A stretch of DNA of 32,159 bases from contig VHZZ01004640.1 in assembly GCA_009801015.1 (NCBI GenBank), positions 68,838 to 100,996 of the forward strand, in the 5' to 3' direction. A model generated the notes under the pieces. The model was given only the letters and a program-made list of their open reading frames with translations, was not told where the DNA came from and did not search any database. Below are positions 1-8,443 of the stretch, in pieces (position 1 is the first letter of the stretch; the number at the start of each line of letters is the position of its first letter). The translations under genes were made by a program, and so were the position numbers. Source of the DNA: Silene noctiflora. Taxonomy: Eukaryota; Streptophyta; Magnoliopsida; Caryophyllales; Caryophyllaceae.

Positions 1-1631
1 TTAAGTTATACAAACCAATAGTAAAAACATGGGGAAAAGATATCCCACGAATTAAATAAGTCTAAGGGTGGTAAGTCTAGTCGAGTACAAAACTAAGTCC
101 AAGGGTCTAATGCTCGCTAGCTCACTCATGATCCAACCCAGATAAGCTGCATCACCAACCTGTCATCCATGTAAACATGAACGGCACAGTCTGTGGGGAG
201 TAACTCAAGGTTCTCCCAGCCACAATACATCGAAACATACATGAACAACATCTCAAATAAGCAATGAAGATTGGTTTCAACATAATCAACTCGAATAACA
301 ATGGAATAAGATACGAAATAACTAAGGTATAAACGGTAACCATCCATGCCAATGAACCACAAACAAGGCTAAACTATGGAACCAATGAGAATTTACCGTG
401 AACAAACATTCAAGACATCAACATATCCTCACAACTCTAGACTCAATTCCACTTAGTAGGACAAACGATCCTAGTCTAAACCTAGCCAGACTCTCGAAGG
501 ACAACTTCCCCCGAACGACATACGACTAACGGTTGTATCTAAGACTCGTGCACAAACGGTGACCAAGTACCCCACATTAGACAAACGGTCTAAGGAGGCG
601 GACATCTAAGAGAAAACCCACACTAGGCAAACAACCAAAGAGGGGCGTAAGANGACCAAGTACCCCACATTAGACAAACGGTCTAAGGAGGCGGACATCT
701 AAGAGAAAACCCACACTAGGCAAACAACCAAAGAGGGGCGTAAGATAAAATGTACAAGAATTGCATACTAACATCAACCACACCCAAATTGATCATCAAA
801 CCATCACAATTTCATGATTTCCGAGACAAATAACACCAAACATACTAATTGAGGCAAACTACCACATAAGACATAAAACCATCTCATTCAATCACCATCT
901 TCATAAATTAAACATGAAATTTCATCGCCAATACATAACATTCACCAAATTATGAAACTTTATCAATTTCCAACATGACCAAACCAAAATTTAAGCACAT
1001 AAACACATAAATTCGATGTAGGGTCGAGTAACCTATCACCATTACCTCTTTTGCAATCTAATCTTCAATGGTCTCGTCAACAATGTAGGAGTCGGCTTTC
1101 GGGTCGTCCAAATTAACTCCTAGAAGCACAAAAGGCGATAAAGTGTTAGTTTTGGCAAACCTTAGAAAGACAAGTTCAAGGATTTACCAAGAAAAGTGCT
1201 AACTTTCTTACTTAAGGAAGGGGAACGAAAAGAGGAAGAATTTGGCGCGAAAATCAAGAGAATTGGTTGAGTATTGACGAAGATATGAAAGTTTTAATGT
1301 TGGTGTTGAGATATGTGACAATGGTGTTTTTGTTATGGAAGGAATGCTGAGAATGAAATGAAGAAGATGAGTTTATGAGGGTTTTAGGGAGATTTTGGTG
1401 GAAAATAAGGCCAATAAGAGATATTAGCCCAAACTAGCTCAATTTGATTCGGAATTACTACGATTTATGTCTCAAGACTACTATACACTTAAGATGGACA
1501 CTAATATTATAATTATATACTTTATGCTAAAAATACATATTTTTATTCAAAATATGTTTTAAATTATTATTAGCTTAATTAAAATACAAAAATAGTTTAA
1601 AATATGATATGGGGAAATTGCGGGTGTTACA
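1..1631 (-). mobile_element. Ty3/gypsy-type LTR (5' LTR or solo LTR, runs off the window)
   Basis: Read on the minus strand the segment starts at 1631 with TGTAACACCCG, a typical start for LTRs of plant chromovirus-type gypsy elements. No polypurine tract lies upstream of it (above 1631); LINE coding sequence lies there instead, so this is a 5' LTR or a solo LTR inserted into the LINE. Its far end is outside the window. It contains a block (113-230) shared with the LTR fragment at 18868-18993. The small open frames around 126-362 are inside this LTR and match no protein I know. A 92 bp block at 561-745 is present twice around a single N. The family assignment rests on the terminus and the shared block, not on any protein domain. 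Confidence 0.65.
561..745. repeat. Exact 92 bp direct duplication around one N
   Basis: Positions 561-652 and 654-745 read as the same 92 bases, separated only by an N at 653. The placement of the N exactly at the junction suggests two overlapping contig ends that were not merged, rather than a biological tandem duplication. Confidence 0.9.
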
Positions 1632-2672
1632 TTTGACCTGGCAAATCTTTTTCCAAGCCCAACTAGCATTGACGTTAGGTTCATAATCATGCCAGACTAT
1701 AGATTTGATGTAGACAGCATGAACCCACCTGACCCAAAGATGATCAACTTTGTTTGCTATCCATCAAACGTATTTCCCTATGGTTGCAGTGTTCTAAGCA
1801 TGCAAGTCTCTGAAACCCAGCCCCCCTTGCTTCTTAGGTCTGCAAATCTGCTCCCAAGACACTAAAGCAGGGCTATCCTTCTGTCCACTACCATGCCAAA
1901 GGAAGGATCTGCATAAACTTTCAATCTTAGCAATCACAGTTTTGGGGAGAATAAAAATCCTTGCCCAATAACTATGTAAATTGCTAAGCACAGATTTAAT
2001 AAGCACAATTCTTCCAGCATAAGAGAGCTTTCTAGAACCAAGTCCCCTTATTCTAGAAATCACCTTATCCACCAAGCAATTACAGTCCATGATAGAGAGC
2101 CTTTTAGGGGATACATTTACCCCCAAATATTTAAAAGAAACAGTCCCTCTAGTCATACCAGTGGATTGCTCAACAGCTTTGATAGTACCTTCCTCAGTAC
2201 CATTAAAATAGATATTTGACTTTCCCCTATTCATCACCAGTCCAGAAGCCTGAGAGAAATAATCAAATGAGTGAATCATAAGATCAATGGAATCTTTATC
2301 CCCTTGCAGAACATGATAAGATTGTCTGCAAAGCACAAATGTGTCAGCTGAATCCTTTGACAGAGAAGATGGAAAGAGAATTTCTTGTGCTTTTGAACAA
2401 CAGCTAAGATCTTAATAAGATACTCTAGACAAATTGTGAACAGCAAAGGAGACATAAGGCCTCCATGTCCAAGACCCCTCTGCCCCTTGAAGAAACTGAA
2501 CACTTCGCCATTTAAAGACATGGAATAAGAGACTGTAGTCACACATTGCATCAGAAGATTTATGTAATGAACAGGAACCCCAGGGCACTGAGCGTATCTT
2601 GGAGAAAACTCCATTCAATGGAGTCGTAAGCTTTTTGCAGGTCCAACTTCATCATAACCCTAGGAGAACAGG
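1632..2672 (-). mobile_element. 5'-truncated L1-type LINE, ORF2 reverse transcriptase to zf-RVT fragment (broken)
   Basis: Read on the minus strand from about 2672, the translation enters the reverse transcriptase at the KLDLQKAYDS motif, continues through a degenerate loop where the usual RQGDPLSP reads GHGGLMSP, then LTHLCFADNLIMF. The catalytic FADD box is FADN (2321-2332), so the second metal-binding Asp is lost. After a frame change the next frame (1794-2336) carries the post-RT region (KYLGVNVSP, GRIVLIKSVLS, GGLGFRDLHA), and 1632-1793 continues into the start of the zinc-binding zf-RVT region (HLWVRWVHAVYIK), where the LTR at 1-1631 cuts it. No endonuclease or ORF1 is present: the copy is 5' truncated, as is common for LINEs. 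It is dead: frameshift, lost Asp, LTR insertion. Confidence 0.88.
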
Positions 2673-2989
2673 TTACCAATCATGTTCAAAGAGGCTAAAT
2701 CGACTTTTCGTTCACCAAGAATTCGACACAAACAGAAATATCTAACACATTTCTTAACCCACCTAGATGAATTAGAACCATCAAAAACTGGAAATTCAAG
2801 CTTAGGAGTATACCCTAAAGGTCTGGAGGGATGGGTTTTAGAATGTTGAGGATATTTTTCTGCAGAATGGAGAATGGGTCTATCCTTTAAAGAAGCTTGA
2901 ATACCCTGCATCATTACCATCATCTGAGAAATTTGCGTCTCCAGTTTCTCTGTATGTTGTGATTGCGCTGCCATTTGTGATTCGTCCAT
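2673..2989 (-). pseudogene. Ty3/gypsy gag, N-terminal part, cut by the LINE
   Basis: An ATG at 2989 opens a frame of about 105 codons before the LINE junction. It has a Gln/Met-rich N-terminal helix, then the motif PKLEFPVFDGSN followed by a W and CVRYFCLCRI, typical of the start of the retrotransposon gag domain of plant gypsy elements, and VDLASLNMIG just before the break. Downstream gag, protease and pol are absent from the window. It lies 56 bp after the LTR end, the usual layout of LTR, primer binding site, leader and gag. The exact junction with the LINE is uncertain by about 10 bp. Annotated as a broken transposon gene. Confidence 0.8.
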
Positions 2990-3034
2990 GGCTGTTTTTT
3001 TGGTTCTTGTTTTTGGCGCCAGGGTGTTCCCAAA

Positions 3035-3043
3035 CTGATATCA
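3035..3043 (-). other. Primer binding site (initiator Met-tRNA type, one mismatch)
   Basis: TGATATCAG lies two bases after the LTR end. Many plant gypsy and copia elements use TGGTATCAGAGC complementary to the 3' end of initiator Met-tRNA; here one of the first nine bases differs and the match fades afterwards. Confidence 0.6.
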
Positions 3044-3044
3044 A

Positions 3045-3335
3045 TGTTACAACACAAAAGATATGCACTGTAATTCGACAATTGAACAGAAAGGAGCCAA
3101 GATCAACTTTGTAAATTATTGAAGAATTGTAGAGAGAGATAGAAGAGAGATATGAGAAAGGAATTGTGAAATGTATATTATGATTGAATGAATTGTTTGT
3201 TACAACTTCTCTAGTATTTATAACAAACTCCAACTAAATGACAACTGACTGCCAACTCATTGACAGCTAACAAACCTCTAACCGACTTAACAACTCTACA
3301 ACTAATTTTATAACAAACACTTTGTTCCTACAACA
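3045..3335 (-). mobile_element. 5' LTR of the gypsy element carrying the gag fragment
   Basis: On the minus strand the segment runs from TGTTGTAGGAAC or TGTAGGAAC (3335 or 3332) to GTTGTAACA ending at 3045, giving a short LTR of about 290 bp with TG and CA ends. It contains a TATAAATA box (3225-3232). Just downstream at 3035-3043 is TGATATCAG, close to the TGGTATCAG start of a primer binding site complementary to plant initiator Met-tRNA, and gag follows at 2989. I could not identify the target-site duplication on the 3336 side, and the partner 3' LTR is not in the window. Confidence 0.8.
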
Positions 3336-3539
3336 TTGTCTCATAAGTGTTTTGAGAATCGGCCTTTCGTAAAGTTTTCAATTAAGCATCCACACTTCAC
3401 ACTCATATAGGTAATTTCCGCAAGGATGAATCCACATTCCTCGACCACACAAGTTATGAATCGAGTGATCAAAAAGGCTAAACCACTTAATTTTCGACGT
3501 CATTCCATTTGTGATATTTTTAACACCAATATGTGGAGC

Positions 3540-3740
3540 GTCCCAACTGAGACCAAGCTTTCCCGCCCGGGACAAAGACCATCCTAACCGGGACTCAACC
3601 ATCCCGACCACGACAAGTGAGTCGTGAAGGCAAACAACTATCTAGAGTCGAACTAGACCGGTACTTATCCATCTCGATTGAGATTAGGCCTATCTCGGCC
3701 GGGATAAGAGATGCGTCTTTTATATACGATTATTCTGCTA
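3540..3740 (+). promoter_or_regulatory. LTR-like promoter remnant: 12 bp palindromes on about 20 bp pitch, then TATA
   Basis: Near-palindromic 12-mers of the form TCYCG-NN-SGGGA start at 3561, 3582, 3602, 3672 and 3692, i.e. with steps of 21 and 20, a gap, then 20. The clearest are TCCCGCCCGGGA and TCTCGGCCGGGA. A TATATA box at 3721-3726 follows the last one by about 17 bp. This matches the promoter layout of the gypsy LTRs at 17863 and 23743 although the palindrome sequence differs. I see no coding sequence or clean LTR ends here, so calling it a decayed LTR is inference. Confidence 0.45.
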
Positions 3741-4220
3741 TTTTGGCACGCATTTCTATGATTTTTAGTTGATCTTACGAGCTATTTCATTGTATTTTCC
3801 CCGCGTTTGCTACTTTGGGTACATTTTATGACTTTTGCTGGTTTTAACTCCCAAATGTGTGCAAATGTGAACCATATCCCGCTAATGATGATTAGATAAG
3901 CTCCCGTCTCGAGTCCGTCAGCTAAAGGATCTCGGAAGCAAGGTGATACCAAGAATACCTCCATGCATAAATGTATGAAGAGAAGGAAGTGAATTAATCA
4001 GGCAATATAATTCTTTTAAATAGAGATCATATATATTTAATATTATATCAACCAGTAGCAGTTTGCAAACTAAAGCTCAACATTATACGGGAGTAGAAAA
4101 ACCGTTCAACTGATGAGGCGTAAACTTAAGCCAAAATACAAGTCTTACTTAATGACATAAATTGAAACAGTGTAGCTATTATCAGCTTTTTTTCTTCCAA
4201 GAGTAAATAAAAACCATAAC
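3741..4220. other. Gene-free stretch, probable 3' flank of the SEO gene
   Basis: About 480 bp with no convincing ORF or repeat boundary. The first part (3741-3960) may belong to the LTR remnant described just before it; the rest would hold the 3' UTR of the minus-strand SEO gene. I found no clear AATAAA signal on the minus strand. Confidence 0.5.
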
Positions 4221-7200
4221 TTAAGCTTCATATTGAACCACACTAGATGGAACTCCAGCTTCAGCAATGGCGTCCTCATGACAGCAGATAAAAGAGTGAT
4301 ACTTCTTCATATTTCGATGACAATCGGAGCAAAACATAGAATTCGGAATTTTGACGTTAGCAGGAAAATCAAGCCTATGACATGGGAACATCTCCAGATA
4401 ACGCCCATGAAAATGGTCAACATAACCTGGTTCAATTCCTGGTTCTCTCCATTGGTCCCTCTCTTCAAGAGCAATCAAGACTGTTTTTCCGGGGCCTTGG
4501 GCCAAAATTGTCGACCCTCTGGCTAGCAACGCCCACCCTCCATGGGTCTTGTCATGGCTATGAAGCCTTTGGATCTCTTGCAGTATGATGTCTCCATGGT
4601 TGTCGATTCTCTCAAGTTTTACCTTGGAATGTATCATGCTTTCAATTCGTGTCCAGAAGTACCACACCCAGGATGGATCTTGCCAGCAGTGACTGAGTTG
4701 CTCAACCGTTATTATCGCGCAAACTCTTCGAACCAGCTCCTTATTATGGCTTCTCCCTACATATAGAAGCTCAAGTGGGATTTTTAAAGCTTGAGCTACA
4801 GAACGTGCTTGTGTTGTGAACTTCCGTATCCACTCTATGTCGTCACCTCCATACAAGAATATATACTTCCCTTCGCGAATCTGTTTCATGCAAGTTTATT
4901 GTTAGATGGACTTATTATTTGAGTTTAATATTACAACTTTTTAAGTATAGAGCAAAAAAATAGATTATTTATTAAGGAATTTGCATTTTTACATTTTACT
5001 AAAGCTGATTATGACTCCCTATTCTTTTATCGGTATATTATGATGCAGTTAATCCAAATGATCAAGTTGGAAGAGCTTCTATTCATTGAAGAGTAGCCGT
5101 CAAGCTATGTGATTGTCAATGCAATCTGCATCATTAGTAAATTGAAAACAGATTCATTGGTAATACATACGGAGTATATAAGGCTTGTACATCCGACTCC
5201 CCTACGTACCCTATCATTTTCCCGAGCCTTTGATGTAGTCTTAAGTCTGGTAATGTTATTTTAACGATTTGAATGGTAGAAGTCGACAATTCAGGTAGTG
5301 GATTAATGGTTACTTTGCAGTTTCTTAATTGTTAATTCTACCAAAATTTACTAGTGGCTTAGAAAGATTGAAATACTCATCAAAATACTTAGAAACTTGC
5401 ATATATAAGATGAAGTGGTATTGAAACGTTACCCATTCTTGAATTCTAGGATCAATGTTGTCCACCAGAAGCTCTAGCCTCCATCTTTCTTGTTCCCAAA
5501 GTTGGACCTCCCTAATACTAGTAAAGTCGAAAGCGAGGTTTTGCCAAATCCACATCATATGGATTGCATTTTCATTGAGAACTTTTCCCTGAGGGCTTAG
5601 AACAACAAGGATAGGCCTACCCTTGAAATGCCAATCATTTCTGACGAACCGTATTGCCGCATTTGAAATAATTGAAGGGTGATGGACAGAGTACCAAGGC
5701 ATCGACTTTTGCAATGTCTCCAACTGAATTTGCATTGTATCTGTCCATTGCTGGGATCGGTCTATCACAGGTATCCATACAATCTCGTATGCATGTGTTC
5801 TTGATTCTGTGTAACTTTGTTCTAGATTATAGAGTTCTTCATGACTCACATCCAGTCCTGATATGAGTAGCAATACATGTTTCCTCCTCAACACATCAAG
5901 GTGAACCTAGCATTTTGAATACAAAACAAAGACGCGTTAATCATAATTAGTTTCCAATTATAAATGATTGTAACAATCAATTCTAGAACATACCCTTTTC
6001 TTTGTTGGGCCATCATACAATGGAGGTACATCATCAGCAGGGTAAATAAGACACTTGATGGCTTTCATGTTGTCGATGTGCATCTCGTTGTAGATGATTT
6101 GCACGATCCTATTGTAGGCATCAACATCCCTTTGCTCAGCTGTTTAAGTTCACAATGTCTTGTATCAAATACCAGATTAAAAGTTTGGGAAATAGATGTA
6201 CAATTGACAAATAGGGAACATATTCACTTGCCTAAGATCCTGTACAGGTTTGTTAGTGTGTTTCTCAGATGTTCAGTGATAGCTTTAAGCTTGTGAGCCC
6301 AGTTTGAGAGTTCCCTTGCTTCTGTCATTGCTGCCAAATTTCTTACAAAACAATGAAAACAAATCACCCCTGTTATCAGTTGTTACTAAATAAATGGGAT
6401 TCAACTTGAGAAGCCTGTCAATTTTGATCTGATTATTGAATAGACAAGTTAGGGCTTACTGTTCAAGGCCGCGGCTAGATAATGTTGTAATTTGGGTGGC
6501 AGCAGCAATAGCGCTCCTGATGACCCAGTAAACAGCGATCGGAAAATGACTCATTGCAGCTTTCACTTCCGGATCCTCTGCTGGAATGTGAACTGCGGGG
6601 AGCTCCCCAAACTCGACTATACATCGTACAGTTTCTAGCATTGCTCCAATAAGATTATTAGTTGCCTCAAACTGGTTTTTGAAGCTTCCCACATGCTCCA
6701 CAATTGTTGGTAGTCGCTTTATAAGTGCCATGGATTTCGCGAGGGAGTTGGTAGAGTAAATTTGAACAAGGAGCCAGAAGTCTCCATAGGTGAGAGCAAA
6801 GGCAGCTAATGTAAGCACCACTTTCGCTTCCCAAGAGAAACTTCCTAAGTTCTTAAGCACTGACAGTGTTGTGTCATGTGAGTTACAGCCACTAAGAATC
6901 TTGCATGACATCTGCATCATTCTTAGTTTTAACCACACTTGGTACAAGGCTAATATTATGGAATGAAATAACTACAATTAAGCATCAAATTGTTTACGGT
7001 ATAATTTGGATAAGCAGTAGTTGAAATTGGTGAAATTCATTCCATACGTTCCAGACTTCCAGAAAATAGATAAAGAAGTGAACTAAGTTTAGAGAGAATT
7101 CAATTATTTTCTGTATATTAGACTGAAGCGAAGGGTGAAATTAAAAACCCTTGAGTTAGTGTGTTACAAATATTGTGTCCGTGTCTAAATTTCATGGGAT

Positions 7201-8328
7201 GCTGTGTCGCGTGTCGCGTGTCCGTATCTGTTTCAGTGCTACCTAGATGCTCATCCCCATGGCAGGGTAGGGGTTTAAATGTGCATAGCCTAAATAAACC
7301 CTTGAGTTAGTGTGTTGGACAGGGTAGAATATTTTTTAGACAACCCATACTGAAAATTCAATCATAAATTACATCAATTGTCAGCTACTTCATATTATTA
7401 GAAGCGCAAACAGATTAATGAGCTGTTCTAATTTTGCATCATAGTCGAGGTCGAGTACCAGTTTTTTGGATTCATTTGAATGGAATGCTGATAGTTTTTA
7501 AATCTACAAAATCTTAAATGTAAAATTAAACTTTGTCATGTAGTATTGCTGACCTCAGAGGTTATTCGCTCAATAATAAGGGGTAGCTCAGGAACCTCTT
7601 CTAGACCACGAAAGGTCCGCTTTTCCTCCAAAGCCTCCCTCTCTGAAATAATACCCTTTTTATTGAAAAGAAATAACAAATTGTTAGCACAATGCTAGCA
7701 CACTCCAATCTATACTACCAGATGTATACAACTGGTTGTATAGTCCACTAATTGCAGTGTTAGCCATAACAAAATAAGATAGGCAGAGCTATAAAGAATT
7801 CATAGATGCATCAACGGTTAAACTTACCTGAGAAGGTCCTTCAATAGATTGTGTGGCGCGCTGAATGACTTCCTCAACAAGTTGGAAAAGAGGCCTGGCA
7901 TCCACATTACGAGCATCGGGATTATGTAGCTTTTGAATCTGCCTAGTAAGGGCATGATCATCAGACGCCAAGAAGATGCTTCCTTCATTTCCCCATGACA
8001 ACAATGGCTTATTACCCTCATCATAAGGATGCATCATGCTGCCATGCTCATTGGAAGGTAAACTCAAGCCATGTTCATTACTCCGAGGGACTAATGGCAT
8101 GCTTACATTAGAAGGTAAAGTCATGCCATGATCATTACTCCTAGGGACTAATAATGGCATGCTGGCACTAGAAGGTGCGAGCATGCCAAGATCAGCACCC
8201 CTGGGTAGCAATGCTCTGCCGCCCTGGTCAAATGGCAAGTACATGCCTCTTTCTGATGGCTTCAATGACTGCTGCAACAAAGGTTGTCGGGCAGCAGATA
8301 GTCGTGGGTCTGCAGGGGTGGTTGCCAT
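4221..8328 (-). CDS. SEO: Sieve element occlusion (SEO/SEOR) protein, 7 exons, 809 aa
   Basis: SEO proteins are the structural P-proteins that form filaments or forisomes in phloem sieve elements and plug sieve plates after wounding. Exons on the minus strand: 8328-7828, 7640-7554, 6911-6460, 6341-6232, 6139-5994, 5906-5433, 4880-4221; they sum to 2430 nt with all phases matching. Residues about 117-400 match SEO_N (ASDDHALTRQIQ; FSWEAKVVLTLAAFALTYGDF; AVYWVIRSA). About 433-560 is the thioredoxin-like middle part (HVLLLISGLDVSHEEL; MPWYSVHHPS), and 591-809 is SEO_C (GKYIFLYGGDDIEWIR) with conserved cysteines C774, C777, C789 and C790. The start is supported by an in-frame TAG at 8335-8337. 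Residues 28-110 form an unusual repeat-rich extension. Intron 4 (6140-6231) has a GC donor, and intron 1 must use the second of two nearby AGs to keep frame. SEO genes often cluster, but no second copy is present here. Confidence 0.93.
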
Positions 8329-8380
8329 AAGTTCCTATTGATCTTTTAATTTGTTGTGTTGGGGGATAAGAAACAAAGAC

Positions 8381-8397
8381 TATATATATATATATAT
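8381..8397. repeat. (TA)n microsatellite in the SEO 5' leader
   Basis: A run of 17 alternating T and A lies about 53 bp upstream of the SEO start codon, between it and the putative TATA box, so it probably falls in the transcribed leader. Confidence 0.8.
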
Positions 8398-8436
8398 GTT
8401 GTGTTTTGTGTTTTTAAATTTTCATTTCTTGTGCCC

Positions 8437-8443
8437 TTATATA
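8437..8443 (-). promoter_or_regulatory. Putative TATA box of the SEO gene
   Basis: The minus strand reads CCCCTATATAAGGGC here, 109 bp upstream of the SEO ATG at 8328. Sequence context and distance suit a plant core promoter with an 80 nt or so leader. The (TA)n tract nearer the gene is an alternative TATA source. Confidence 0.55.

Noticed and set aside
126-362. Two overlapping minus-strand frames of 66 and 78 codons
   Set aside because: Located in an LTR body, no known motif, and the same region in the related LTR fragment is not open.
2880-3233. 117-codon minus-strand frame across the gypsy LTR and leader
   Set aside because: It overlaps the LTR, primer binding site and gag start in a different frame; the gag frame explains the region.
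4233-4766. Plus-strand frames opposite SEO exon 7
   Set aside because: They are shadows of the conserved SEO_C coding sequence on the other strand.
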